In this document: positions 35,313 to 44,143 of the stretch, piece after piece
Numbering within the stretch: the first letter of the stretch is position 1
Layout of the letters: every line of letters starts with the position of its first letter
NCBI GenBank assembly: GCA_002840565.1
Contig: PHBK01000008.1
Coordinates: forward strand, 43,394 to 107,393
DNA: 64,000 nucleotides
Reading direction: 5' to 3'
From: Deltaproteobacteria bacterium HGW-Deltaproteobacteria-12
Lineage (GTDB): Bacteria > Desulfobacterota > Syntrophia > Syntrophales > Smithellaceae
Notes under the pieces: model-generated
The model's database searches: none
The model's input: the letters and a program-made list of their open reading frames with translations, nothing else
Told to the model about the DNA's origin: nothing
Program-made: the position numbers and the translations under genes

Positions 35313-36230
35313 GTGAAATCGGAAGATATTCGACGGATCCTGATTATTGGCAGCGGCACGATGGGCCGGCAGATTGCCATGCAGTTTGCCCTTTATGGCT
35401 GTGATGTCGTCATCTATGACATTATGGAAGGGATGCTGGAGAATGCCAGAGAAAATTTCGGGAAATTAGCCCGGCGCATGGCTGCCCATCAGGGCATCTC
35501 TGCCGAGCAGGCTTTATCCGCAGTGCAAAGAATTACCACGACAACCATTCCCGAAGAAGCGGCGCACAGCATCGATCTGGTCAGTGAATCGGTTCCCGAA
35601 GACCCCGTTCTGAAAGGGAAGGTATTAGCCCTCTTTCACAGTCTCTGCCCGCCCCGAACAATTTTTACCACGAACACTTCCACTCTGCTGCCTTCCACCT
35701 TCGCCGAAGCCACCGGGAGACCGGATAAATTTCTCGCCCTCCACTTCCACGATCTCCGCGTGAACACTGTTGTGGATGTCATGCCCCATGCCGGAACCGA
35801 TCAGGAGGTCATTACCATCATCCAGAGTTTTGTGCAGCGGATGGGCCTGATCGGCATTCTCATAAAAAATGAAAGCAGCGGCTATGTCTTCAACGCCATG
35901 CTGCGGGCTTTTCTCGAGTCAGCGCAAACTCTTGCCGCCAATAACATCTCATCAATTGAAGATATAGACAGGTCCTGGATGGGTGTCATGCATACGCCGA
36001 TGGGTCCCTTCGGCATTATGGACAGCATCGGCATCGATACAATGTGGAAGGGCACGGCTTACTGGGCAAAACAAACCGGCGACGCGCAATTGCAGAAAAA
36101 TGCCGGCTTTCTGAAACAGTTTGTCGATCGCGGGGAACTGGGACTGAAGACACACAAGGGTTTCTACCTGTATCCAAATCCCGCGTTTGCTCAACCGGGC
36201 TTTATTGCCGGTCAGGGGAAGACAGGGTAA
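35313..36230 (+). CDS. 3-hydroxyacyl-CoA dehydrogenase family, divergent
   Basis: A 305-residue NAD-dependent enzyme starting at GTG with AAGGAGA upstream. The Rossmann motif I-I-G-S-G-T-M-G-R-Q-I-A is standard, and T-N-T-S-T-L precedes the active site. The usual H-F-F-N-P block reads H-F-H-D-L, keeping the catalytic His; the partner Glu is replaced by Asp with a one-residue shift (V-V-D-V). It oxidises a hydroxyacyl-CoA to the ketone; substrate likely differs from plain 3-hydroxybutyryl-CoA. Last gene of block 1. Confidence 0.88.
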   Translation: MKSEDIRRILIIGSGTMGRQIAMQFALYGCDVVIYDIMEGMLENARENFGKLARRMAAHQGISAEQALSAVQRITTTTIPEEAAHSIDLVSESVPEDPVLKGKVLALFHSLCPPRTIFTTNTSTLLPSTFAEATGRPDKFLALHFHDLRVNTVVDVMPHAGTDQEVITIIQSFVQRMGLIGILIKNESSGYVFNAMLRAFLESAQTLAANNISSIEDIDRSWMGVMHTPMGPFGIMDSIGIDTMWKGTAYWAKQTGDAQLQKNAGFLKQFVDRGELGLKTHKGFYLYPNPAFAQPGFIAGQGKTG

Positions 36231-36255
36231 AAGGGAAAAAAGAATAATCGTCCGG

Positions 36256-36290
36256 ACGCCGCTCTCATAGCGGCGTTTGTCTTTATTTAG
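36256..36290 (+). terminator. Intrinsic terminator of block 1
   Basis: ACGCCGCT (36256-36263) and AGCGGCGT (36269-36276) form an 8-bp stem with a 5-nt loop, followed by TTTGTCTTTATTT. It lies 26 bp after the last stop codon. Confidence 0.85.
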
Positions 36291-36328
36291 TCCCGCCGCT
36301 GCGGGACGAGTGTTAATTCTTCGCGGCC
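36291..36328. repeat. Dispersed intergenic repeat, copy 2
   Basis: Matches copy 1 (14755-14792) around the shared core GAGTGTTAATTCT, with the same TCCCG/CGGGA hairpin before it. It lies immediately behind the block 1 terminator. Confidence 0.6.
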
Positions 36329-36523
36329 TGTCGCGGGGTGGTTGATTTAATCTTCTTTTTTCAACGCTTAAGAAGTCCCCGGAAAACATGATGATCCTTT
36401 TTTCGACTTTTATAGCGTCATCATTATCAGGGAAGGCAAAATATCCCTTTTAATCAATGATATATGAAGGAAATTCTTCCGTTATTAAATCAGAAAAAAA
36501 TTCCCCCGAAAAATGAAAATATC

Positions 36524-36578
36524 TTGACAATATTGAAACAGTAATATAGTTCAGACAATGTGATTGACTAATCAGTCA
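36524..36578 (+). promoter_or_regulatory. Promoter and operator of the block 2 TetR gene
   Basis: TTGACA (36524-36529) and TATAGT (36545-36550), 15 bp apart. Just downstream are two interleaved dyads: TGATT-GACT-AATCA (36561-36574) and TGACT-AATC-AGTCA (36565-36578). Binding there would block initiation, as expected for autorepression by the TetR protein encoded 45 bp later. Confidence 0.65.
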
Positions 36579-36622
36579 CACGCTGCAATAAGTATAAACA
36601 TTCTATTACGAGGAGGATGACC

Positions 36623-37234
36623 ATGATTAGCGCAGAACTCAGCAAAAGAGAGATAATTATGAATGCGTCCATTAAAGTGTTTGCCGCCAAAGGCTACCAC
36701 TCCTGCCGAACGCTGGACATCTCTAAAGAGGCGGGTGTTGCGTATGGTTCTCTTTATCAGTATTTTAAGAGCAAGGACGATATTCTATCGTCCATCTATC
36801 GGGACAACTGGAATTTTCTGCTGCAGCGAATGGATTTATTAAATCAAACCGAAAAGTCTCCGGCAATCAGGATTATTAAAATTTTCGATTTTATATTTAG
36901 GAATTACGAGCAAAATCCCGATTTGATAAAAGTCATGATTATGGAAGTTCCCAAGCTGAATCAATTTTACGGTAAGGAACACCAGGAATTATATTTTCGC
37001 TTTTTCAGCGGATTAGCGGAAATAATTGCGGAAGGTCAAAAAAAAGATCTCCTCAGCAAGGACATATCGCCGATTATAGCGGCCTTTGTAATTTACGGCG
37101 CCGCGGATAATACAATCCGCCAGTATGTTTACAACACTGATTTTGAGAGCATGCACTTTCCTTTGGAAGAGGCGAAAAATCAGATTATCAATTATTTCAT
37201 TCCCGGTTATTTAATAAAAAAAACAGGTAAATAA
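36623..37234 (+). CDS. TetR-family transcriptional regulator (block 2 leader)
   Basis: About 203 residues. The helix-turn-helix is clear: K-R-E-I-I-M-N-A-S-I-K-V-F-A-A-K-G-Y and C-R-T-L-D-I-S-K-E-A-G-V-A-Y-G-S-L-Y-Q-Y-F. The C-terminal ligand domain resembles FadR/FabR-like regulators of fatty-acid catabolism. ATG 36623 is chosen because AGGAGG lies six bases upstream; ATG 36617 directly abuts it. Head gene of a 23-gene co-directional run, with its own palindromic operator. Confidence 0.93.
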   Translation: MISAELSKREIIMNASIKVFAAKGYHSCRTLDISKEAGVAYGSLYQYFKSKDDILSSIYRDNWNFLLQRMDLLNQTEKSPAIRIIKIFDFIFRNYEQNPDLIKVMIMEVPKLNQFYGKEHQELYFRFFSGLAEIIAEGQKKDLLSKDISPIIAAFVIYGAADNTIRQYVYNTDFESMHFPLEEAKNQIINYFIPGYLIKKTGK

Positions 37235-37278
37235 AAAATATGCAAAGTGCAGCATTTTGAGAATGAAGGGAGAATAAA

Positions 37279-39084
37279 ATGGGGCAGAACTTCTTTAAAC
37301 GTGATGACAGGGATGTACAATTTGTCCTGAAAGAACAATTGAATGTTGCTCAGCTGCTGGAGTGCGATGCTTACAAGGATTTTACAACTGAAGATTTCGA
37401 CATGATTCTTAGTCAGGCGATGAAAATCGCCGCCAACGATGTGGCGCCTACTTTTCAGGATGGCGACAGGGAAGGCTGCCATTTTGAAAAAGGCAAAGTG
37501 ACGGTGCCGAAGAGTTTTCATCAGGCCTGGAAGGTGTACAAGGAAGGCAGCTGGTTCGGGCTGGGGCTGAATCCTGAATATGGCGGGCAGGGCGCCCCCG
37601 TCCTGATTACCGAAGTGGCGATGGAATTCTTTCAGTCGGCCAATTTCCCCTTTATGTGCTTTACGGGAATGGGGCCGGGCAACGGCGGCATGATCGAAAA
37701 TTATGGCACTCAGAAGCTCAAGGATCTCTTTGTTCAGAAAATGTATGATGGGACCTGGGGCGGCGGAATGTGTCTGACGGAACCGGCGGTCGGTTCGGAT
37801 GCTCATATGGTCTCCGCAAAGGCGATTCCCGATGGAGAATATTACAGGATTTCGGGGACGAAAATATTTATTACCTCCGGTGAGCACGATCTGACGGAAA
37901 ATATCATCCATCTGGTTATTGCCCGCATTGAAGGCGCCCCCCCGGGTGCGAAGGGGGTTTCACTTTTTGTCGTTCCCAAAATCCGGGTGAACGATGACGG
38001 CTCGCTGGGTGAACCCAATGATGTTGCTTGCATCGGCATTGAGCATAAGATGGGTCTCAACGGTTCGGCAACCTGTGCGATGAACTTCGGGGAGAATGGA
38101 AACTGCCGGGGGTACCTGGTTGGCGAACCCGGGATGGGATTGGCATATATGTTCCAGATGGTCAATCTGGCTAGAATGGCCGTCGGTCTGGAATCGGTCG
38201 CATTTGCATCGAATATTTATGCCAACTGCCTGGCATATGCCAAGGAGCGCATCCAGGGAACTCCTTATGGCACTAAAGACGGCAGAAGGGTGCGCATCGT
38301 CGAGCATACCGATATTCGCAGAATGCTGATGAACATTAAAGCGCTGGCTGAGGGTATGCGCGCACTGGTTTACAAGGCTTATTTGATGGAAGACTTCTCC
38401 AAAGCCCACTCCGATCCCGAGGAGAGAAAAAAGGCGCACGAAAGGCTGGAATTGTTTACTCCTCTGGTCAAGGCCTACTGCTCGGACCGGATTTATGAAA
38501 TAGGCCGGGACGGCATTCAGATTCTGGGCGGATACGGCTTCACCAAAGAATATCCGATTGAACAGTATGCCCGCGATTGCAAGATCCTGTCCATCTGGGA
38601 CGGCACAAATTACGTCCAGGCCGTCGATCTGATCGGCCGCAAGCTGAAAATGAGTGGCGGCAGGGCTTTCCAGGGCTGGGTCGATGAAGTAACGGAATTC
38701 ATCGCTAGTACCGGCCAGGCAAATGATACGCTGAAGGAAGAAATGGCCTTGCTGAGCGAAGCCCTGCAGGCGGTCTTGGGCGTTGTTGCCAAGTATGATG
38801 CCTACAAGAAGGAGGGACGGATTGACCTGGTCCCCTTGACGGCAACCAGGTTCCTGGATTGCGTTGCGGAGGTTGCGGTTGCCCATCTGCTGCTGGAGCA
38901 GGCGGTCATCGCCCAGCGCAAACTTGCCTCCCCGGCGAACGAGGGAGATAAATCGTTCTATGAAGGCAAACTGGAAACGGTTCGTTACTATGTCAAAAAT
39001 TTCCTCCCGCAGGTTTTCGGCAGGGTGCGGATCATCTCTCTGGAAGATACATCCGCGGTTCTTATAAAAGAAGAGAGTCTCTAA
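37279..39084 (+). CDS. Acyl-CoA dehydrogenase, long DmdC-like type
   Basis: A 601-residue acyl-CoA dehydrogenase with the extra C-terminal domain of the DmdC/AidB-like group. F-G-L-G-L-N-P-E-Y-G-G-Q-G and M-C-L-T-E-P-A-V-G-S-D are substrate and flavin loops. The usual catalytic Y-E-G-T reads W-D-G-T-N-Y-V-Q, so Asp replaces the Glu base. FAD-dependent; passes electrons to ETF. Relatives include 3-methylmercaptopropionyl-CoA dehydrogenase, but the substrate here is unknown. First enzyme gene after the regulator. Confidence 0.9.
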   Translation: MGQNFFKRDDRDVQFVLKEQLNVAQLLECDAYKDFTTEDFDMILSQAMKIAANDVAPTFQDGDREGCHFEKGKVTVPKSFHQAWKVYKEGSWFGLGLNPEYGGQGAPVLITEVAMEFFQSANFPFMCFTGMGPGNGGMIENYGTQKLKDLFVQKMYDGTWGGGMCLTEPAVGSDAHMVSAKAIPDGEYYRISGTKIFITSGEHDLTENIIHLVIARIEGAPPGAKGVSLFVVPKIRVNDDGSLGEPNDVACIGIEHKMGLNGSATCAMNFGENGNCRGYLVGEPGMGLAYMFQMVNLARMAVGLESVAFASNIYANCLAYAKERIQGTPYGTKDGRRVRIVEHTDIRRMLMNIKALAEGMRALVYKAYLMEDFSKAHSDPEERKKAHERLELFTPLVKAYCSDRIYEIGRDGIQILGGYGFTKEYPIEQYARDCKILSIWDGTNYVQAVDLIGRKLKMSGGRAFQGWVDEVTEFIASTGQANDTLKEEMALLSEALQAVLGVVAKYDAYKKEGRIDLVPLTATRFLDCVAEVAVAHLLLEQAVIAQRKLASPANEGDKSFYEGKLETVRYYVKNFLPQVFGRVRIISLEDTSAVLIKEESL

Positions 39085-39137
39085 GGGCATTGCTGAAAGC
39101 TAGTATTTAGAGGAATACACACTGAAGAACCAGCGGG

Positions 39138-40085
39138 ATGAAAATGTTGTTTTCTATGCAAAAAGAGCCCTGGCGGGTAGAAAACCGAATAAATGATTTT
39201 TCTGCAGGAGAAAAATCCTTGTATCTGAACAGATACCGAAGATCGCTGCGCAGTGATGGATCTGTGGGCGCATGTTTGCGCAATGGCTCTGCCGGTCTAT
39301 TTTCTCCGGTGGGGGTGGGAGATTGTCTCTACCTGGATTTTAACGGCGGATTTTTTGCCGTCGCCGACGGTTCTGACCGCAATACTTCAGCATCGCGTGA
39401 ATTCATGGGAATGTTTGCGCGGATGCTGACGAATAAATTATTTCTGTCTGCCCGCAAAGTCTATGCCGTTCAAGAAATTGCTCCTCTCAGGGAAAAAATA
39501 ATCGAGGAAGCCGAAAAACTTCTCGTCGAGTTTTCCTTTCGTGACAGCTGCACATTCACGGGTGTTTTGCTCCTGAAAACAACCGAAAAAATTGTCGCTG
39601 TTGTTTTGCATATGGGCGACAGCATTTTGATTTCCTGCAATCGGCGCCTGAAAACGGCACGTCAATGCACAAAAAGTGATTTTTGGATGGTAGGGCGATC
39701 ACAGCATTTTTCCCAGGTTGAGGAACTGCCCCTCGATAGCGACACCTGTCTTTTACTGGCAACGGACGGAATTAGAGATATTCCGATTCAGCCGTGGAGC
39801 TCTCCTGAAGAATTAATTCTGGAGCTTTTCAGCAGGTACAGTCCTGAGGAGGTTGCTGATGAACTTCTAGGAGTGAGCAAAAACAGTTCCCACGGCTATG
39901 ATGATTTGGCGATAATCTCCATAGATCCTTATGCCATATCCGATAGCTCCGGCCGCTTTATTATCGGCGGCACTTCAGGAAACGAGGAAAGAAACTTTCA
40001 AAAAGAAAAAAGCGGAGGCCTCTATCAGGATCAGTATATATTGCAGAAACCTGAGGGAAAAAACGATTTTATTAGTATTTTATAA
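39138..40085 (+). CDS. PP2C-like (PPM) Ser/Thr protein phosphatase
   Basis: A 315-residue protein with PPM metal-site motifs: F-A-V-A-D-G (Asp77), H-M-G-D-S (Asp161), L-A-T-D-G (Asp210) and H-G-Y-D-D-L-A-I-I (Asp255/256). These are the Mg/Mn ligands of PP2C phosphatases, so activity is likely. The N-terminal 60 and C-terminal 50 residues are extra and of unknown role. No kinase gene is nearby. Inside a beta-oxidation operon it could control an enzyme by dephosphorylation, which is unusual. The Shine-Dalgarno is weak. Confidence 0.78.
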   Translation: MKMLFSMQKEPWRVENRINDFSAGEKSLYLNRYRRSLRSDGSVGACLRNGSAGLFSPVGVGDCLYLDFNGGFFAVADGSDRNTSASREFMGMFARMLTNKLFLSARKVYAVQEIAPLREKIIEEAEKLLVEFSFRDSCTFTGVLLLKTTEKIVAVVLHMGDSILISCNRRLKTARQCTKSDFWMVGRSQHFSQVEELPLDSDTCLLLATDGIRDIPIQPWSSPEELILELFSRYSPEEVADELLGVSKNSSHGYDDLAIISIDPYAISDSSGRFIIGGTSGNEERNFQKEKSGGLYQDQYILQKPEGKNDFISIL

Positions 40086-40114
40086 TCTTAATATTTTTAG
40101 GAGAGGGAAAAAAC

Positions 40115-41254
40115 ATGTACGAAGAATATTTTAGCGAATCTCATCAGATGCTGCGCGAGAGTCTCAGAAAATTCATTGCCCGGGAAATTACCCCTTTCGT
40201 TGATACCTGGGAGGAAGAAGGAACTTTCCCCCGGGAACTCTATAAAAAAGCTGGTGACGCCGGTTTTCTCGGAATCGGTTCTCCGGAGGAATATGGCGGG
40301 ACGCCCGGTGATATCTTTCATACTGTCGCTTATACCGAAGAAGTAATGCGCTGCGGCTCGGTCGGATTGTCCTCCAGTCTTGGATGCAGCGCTATTGCCG
40401 TTCCCCCGATTCTTGCTCTGGGAACGGAGGAACAGAAGATGAAATATGTTCCGCCGGTTCTGGCCGGTGATCAGCTTGCAGTTCTGGGAATAACCGAACC
40501 CAGCGGCGGTTCCGATGTGGCCAGCCTGCTGACCAAAGCTGTCCGCAAGGGAGATAAATATATTGTTAACGGATCGAAGACATTTATTACCAGCGGTACG
40601 CGTGCCGACTATGTGACTACCGCGGTGCGGACCGGAGGGCCGGGACATGCCGGCATCAGTCTGCTGATCATTGAAAAAGGTACGCCCGGATTTACCGTGT
40701 CCAAAAAAATCGACAAAATGGGCTGGCTGGCTTCCGACACGGCCGAGCTTTCCTTCGACGATTGTGAAGTGCCGGTAAAAAATCTCATCGGTGAAGAGAA
40801 TCGAGGTTTTTACGGGATCATGCTGAATTTTCAGAAGGAGCGTTTGTATCTTGCCGTTCAGGGCTATGCCGTCGCCGAGTATGCCCTGGAATTGGCCGTT
40901 AAATATGCCAAAGAGCGTGTTGCCTTCGGGAAGCCGATTGTGGCTTTTCAGGTTACCCGCCATAAGCTGGCGGAGATGGCTACTCTTGTGGAAGCGGCCA
41001 AACAGTTCACCTACCGGGTAGCGGCAATGATCGGCACCGGTCAAAACGCCTACAAGGATGTCTGCATGGCGAAGAATTTTGCCACTAAAGCTTGTGACCG
41101 GGTGGTCTATGATGCCGTTCAGATTCACGGCGGATACGGATATTGCAAGGAATATATGGTGGAGCGTCTTTATCGGGATTCGCGCCTGTTTTCGATCGGC
41201 GGCGGAACCTATGAAATAATGAATGAAGTCATCAGCAAGCAATTGGGATTATAA
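40115..41254 (+). CDS. Acyl-CoA dehydrogenase (paralogue of 60789 gene)
   Basis: A 379-residue acyl-CoA dehydrogenase. L-G-I-T-E-P-S-G-G-S-D-V-A is the FAD/substrate loop, K-T-F-I-T-S-G-T-R-A-D-Y another family block and Q-I-H-G-G-Y-G-Y the C-terminal signature. The Y-E-G-T site reads I-G-G-G-T-Y-E-I-M, so the Glu base must come from another helix, as in isovaleryl- and long-chain types. It closely resembles the gene at 60789. Stop and next ATG abut (41254/41255). Confidence 0.93.
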   Translation: MYEEYFSESHQMLRESLRKFIAREITPFVDTWEEEGTFPRELYKKAGDAGFLGIGSPEEYGGTPGDIFHTVAYTEEVMRCGSVGLSSSLGCSAIAVPPILALGTEEQKMKYVPPVLAGDQLAVLGITEPSGGSDVASLLTKAVRKGDKYIVNGSKTFITSGTRADYVTTAVRTGGPGHAGISLLIIEKGTPGFTVSKKIDKMGWLASDTAELSFDDCEVPVKNLIGEENRGFYGIMLNFQKERLYLAVQGYAVAEYALELAVKYAKERVAFGKPIVAFQVTRHKLAEMATLVEAAKQFTYRVAAMIGTGQNAYKDVCMAKNFATKACDRVVYDAVQIHGGYGYCKEYMVERLYRDSRLFSIGGGTYEIMNEVISKQLGL

Positions 41255-41908
41255 ATGGAAATGGATTTGCACATCCATACAAACCGCTACTCGGGCTGCA
41301 GCAATCTCGATCCTCTGGCGGCAATAGCTAAGGCTGCCAAGGTTGGTCTGGCCGGCATAGTTTTAACGGAGCACAGCATCTGCTGGAAAGAGGACGACCT
41401 TGAGGAACTAAGGCAACAGAGCAAGGTAAAAAACGTACTGGTTTTAACCGGCCAGGAAGTCGCCTGCTATTCACCGCTGGGCAGATTCCAGGGGGAGTTT
41501 CTGGTCTATGGCTATCCGGAAAGCCTGGGCTCCAATAAATCCGTGGAAACGGTTTTGGAGATGGTTCATGCTGTAGATGGAATTGTTGTCGCCGCTCATC
41601 CTTTTAAAATGGCCGATAACGGAGACGGATTCTACGGAAGCGGTTTTACAGTTGCCGATTATAAACTGGATGGGCTGGAAATTGAACATCCGGATTATGA
41701 CGAGCAGGGAAGAATATACGCTTTAGAATATATGAAGAAAATGAAAGTTGCCGGTATCGGTTGCTCTGATGCTCATGATTTGAGGTCGATCGGCAAATGC
41801 CGGACCAGGTTTACAGAAACGGTGGCAGATATTAAAGATTTGTGCAGAGAAATAAGAATGTGCCGGGTGCAGGCGCGGAATTACGCAAAAGCGGGTAAAA
41901 AAATATAA
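41255..41908 (+). CDS. PHP-domain metal-dependent phosphoesterase
   Basis: A 217-residue PHP protein. Metal ligands are in D-L-H-I-H-T (residues 4-9), L-T-E-H-S, A-A-H-P-F and S-D-A-H-D, in the family order. Members hydrolyse phosphoesters such as histidinol phosphate or nucleotides; this one is unassigned. It starts directly after the acyl-CoA dehydrogenase stop, so translation is coupled. Confidence 0.85.
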   Translation: MEMDLHIHTNRYSGCSNLDPLAAIAKAAKVGLAGIVLTEHSICWKEDDLEELRQQSKVKNVLVLTGQEVACYSPLGRFQGEFLVYGYPESLGSNKSVETVLEMVHAVDGIVVAAHPFKMADNGDGFYGSGFTVADYKLDGLEIEHPDYDEQGRIYALEYMKKMKVAGIGCSDAHDLRSIGKCRTRFTETVADIKDLCREIRMCRVQARNYAKAGKKI

Positions 41909-41943
41909 ATCGAGTCTATTTTTTATTAAGGAGGCATAAGGAC

Positions 41944-42831
41944 ATGGACGTAAAAAATGTAACAGTGTTGGGAGCGGGCACCATGGGACGCGGCATTGCA
42001 CAGGCGTCCGCCATGGCGGGTTGTAGTGTGGTACTATACGATATAAAGCAGGAGTTTGTAGATGGCGGTATTGCCGGTATCAGTAAAATTCTCGGCAAGA
42101 GCGTGGAAAAAGGGAAAAGAACTCAGGAAGAAGTTGACGGCATAATGGGCCGGATAAAAAAATCCATTGATCTGGCGGAAGCGGTCAAGGATGCCGATTT
42201 TGTAGTTGAAGCCGTTCCGGAAAATCTTGATTTAAAGAAGAAGGTATTTGCCGATCTGGACAAACTTTGCAAGCCGGCAGCTATTTTAGCTTCCAATACG
42301 TCCGTGCTTCCCGTAACCGCTATCGCCTCAGCCACCCAGCGGCCGAGCAAGGTCATCGGAACACATTTCTTCAACCCCGCCGCCGTGATGAAGCTGGTCG
42401 AAGTTATCACACCGATCGGTGTGGCGGAAGAAACCGTCCAGATCACCATGGACTTTTGCAAGAAGATCGGCAAGGTTCCCGTCAAATGCAAGGACACGCC
42501 CGGCTTCATCGTCAACGCTCTGCTCGGTTCTTTTTATCAGATTGCCGCGCAGATGGTTATGGACGGAGTGGCAACAGCCGAAGATATCGACACGGCTATG
42601 AAACTGGGAGCGAATCATCCCATGGGACCATGCGAGCTGGCCGATTTCGGCGGATTCGATATCATTGCGAACGGTTCGGATGAAATGTTCAAATACACAT
42701 CGGGAAAATCGGGCCAACTCTGCCTGCTTTACCGGAAAATGATCGAAGCGGGACGCCTGGGACGGAAAAACGGCAAGGGCTTTTACGATTATCTGCCGGA
42801 CGGAACTAAGAAACCGTTTAAGCTGTTTTAA
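41944..42831 (+). CDS. 3-hydroxybutyryl-CoA dehydrogenase-type enzyme
   Basis: A 295-residue NAD-dependent dehydrogenase. Rossmann G-A-G-T-M-G-R-G-I-A-Q near residue 9, S-N-T-S-V-L and the intact catalytic block H-F-F-N-P-A-A-V-M-K-L-V-E-V are canonical. N-H-P-M-G-P-C-E-L-A-D and G-R-K-N-G-K-G-F-Y-D-Y end the protein. Oxidises 3-hydroxyacyl-CoA for the thiolase encoded next. A good AAGGAGG precedes the start. Confidence 0.94.
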   Translation: MDVKNVTVLGAGTMGRGIAQASAMAGCSVVLYDIKQEFVDGGIAGISKILGKSVEKGKRTQEEVDGIMGRIKKSIDLAEAVKDADFVVEAVPENLDLKKKVFADLDKLCKPAAILASNTSVLPVTAIASATQRPSKVIGTHFFNPAAVMKLVEVITPIGVAEETVQITMDFCKKIGKVPVKCKDTPGFIVNALLGSFYQIAAQMVMDGVATAEDIDTAMKLGANHPMGPCELADFGGFDIIANGSDEMFKYTSGKSGQLCLLYRKMIEAGRLGRKNGKGFYDYLPDGTKKPFKLF

Positions 42832-42904
42832 TTCTGCAGCAATCCTCGTTAGAGCCGGAGGTATGGTATTTCAACCATTACTAAAATAATTAAGAGGTGA
42901 ACAT

Positions 42905-44098
42905 ATGTCTGAAAAAAATGAAGTATATATTGTAGACGGTATGCGTACCGCAATTGGACGGATGGGAGGGGCTTTATCTCCGTTTCGTCCCGAGGAACTG
43001 GCCGCATTTGCTCTCAAGGGCCTGCTGGATAAGACGAAGATAGATCCGGCAATAGTTGACGATATTTTCATCGGCCATGCCTGCACTAATCACGCAGCGG
43101 TCAACATTGCCCGCTGGGCCACACTGAAAGCCGGTTTCCCGGTAAGCGTCCCGGCTCAGACCGTGGAGAGACAGTGCGGGTCAGCCCTGCAGACGGTCAA
43201 CAGCGCCGCCCTTTCCATTCTTGCCGGCGTCAATGAAGTATGCATTGCCGGTGGTTGTGAGAGCTGGAGCAATGCTCCCCATATGATGGAGCGGCAGAAA
43301 AATCCCTTTTCGCTGATGCCGAATGCCTGGGTTGTCCGGACAACCGGTCCTACCCCCGAAACCGATGTGACGATGGGAATCATTGCGGAAGGCATGGCGG
43401 AGAAGTGGGGCATCTCCCGGGAGGAACAGGACGCTTTCGGATTGCGCAGTCAGACTCTGGCGATCCGGGCGATTGAGGCCGGCTATTTCAAAGAGGAGAT
43501 CGTACCGGTAACCATACCTCAGAAGAAGGGCGACCCGATTATTTTTGATCGGGATGAGCATCCCCGGGCGACCACCCTGGAAAAAATGGCGGCACTGAAG
43601 CCGGCCTTTAAAAAGGGAGGAACGGTTACCGCCGGAAACTCTTCCGGAATGAACGACGGCGGCGTAGCTATACTGCTCATGTCCGGAAAGAAATGTAAGG
43701 AACTCAACCTGAAGCCAATGGGACGTTTTGTGTCCTGCGCGCTGGCGGGAGTGGAACCGAAGTATATGGGTATCGGTCCGGCTTATGCTACACCCAAAGC
43801 TTTGAAGAGTGCAGGACTCACACTGGCCGATATGGATGCGATCGAATGCAACGAGGCCTTTGCCTCTCAGACCCTGTCGGTTATGAAAGAGCTGGCGAAC
43901 CAGGGACATAAGGTGGATCCGGATAAATGGAATCCCAACGGCGGCGCCATTGCCTTTGGTCATCCGAATGGGATGAGCGGCGGCAGATTAACGTTAGGTC
44001 TGCTTCATCAGTTGAGAAGAACCGGCGGTAGATATGGTCTGGTAACTATTTGCATTGGCGGCGGTCAGGGGATCGCTACGATATTTGAACGGGTATAA
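42905..44098 (+). CDS. Thiolase (acetyl-CoA acyltransferase), canonical
   Basis: A 397-residue thiolase with all catalytic residues: Cys91 (E-R-Q-C-G-S), His in F-G-H-P-N-G-M-S-G and the C-terminal Cys in I-C-I-G-G-G-Q-G. N-E-A-F-A-S is also present. It cleaves 3-ketoacyl-CoA with CoA. It follows the matching dehydrogenase and precedes the duplicated thiolase-like/DUF35 modules, where these residues are lost. Confidence 0.95.
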   Translation: MSEKNEVYIVDGMRTAIGRMGGALSPFRPEELAAFALKGLLDKTKIDPAIVDDIFIGHACTNHAAVNIARWATLKAGFPVSVPAQTVERQCGSALQTVNSAALSILAGVNEVCIAGGCESWSNAPHMMERQKNPFSLMPNAWVVRTTGPTPETDVTMGIIAEGMAEKWGISREEQDAFGLRSQTLAIRAIEAGYFKEEIVPVTIPQKKGDPIIFDRDEHPRATTLEKMAALKPAFKKGGTVTAGNSSGMNDGGVAILLMSGKKCKELNLKPMGRFVSCALAGVEPKYMGIGPAYATPKALKSAGLTLADMDAIECNEAFASQTLSVMKELANQGHKVDPDKWNPNGGAIAFGHPNGMSGGRLTLGLLHQLRRTGGRYGLVTICIGGGQGIATIFERV

Positions 44099-44143
44099 AG
44101 ATCCGGCTGGTTTTTTTATCCGGTCATCATGGAAGGAGGAGTT

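Larger units (their letters stand above)
36231..36622. other. Non-coding gap between blocks 1 and 2
   Basis: About 390 bp. It contains the block 1 terminator (36256-36290), a dispersed repeat copy (36291-36328), and the promoter and operator of the next TetR gene (36524-36578). No gene is supported in it. Confidence 0.7.
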
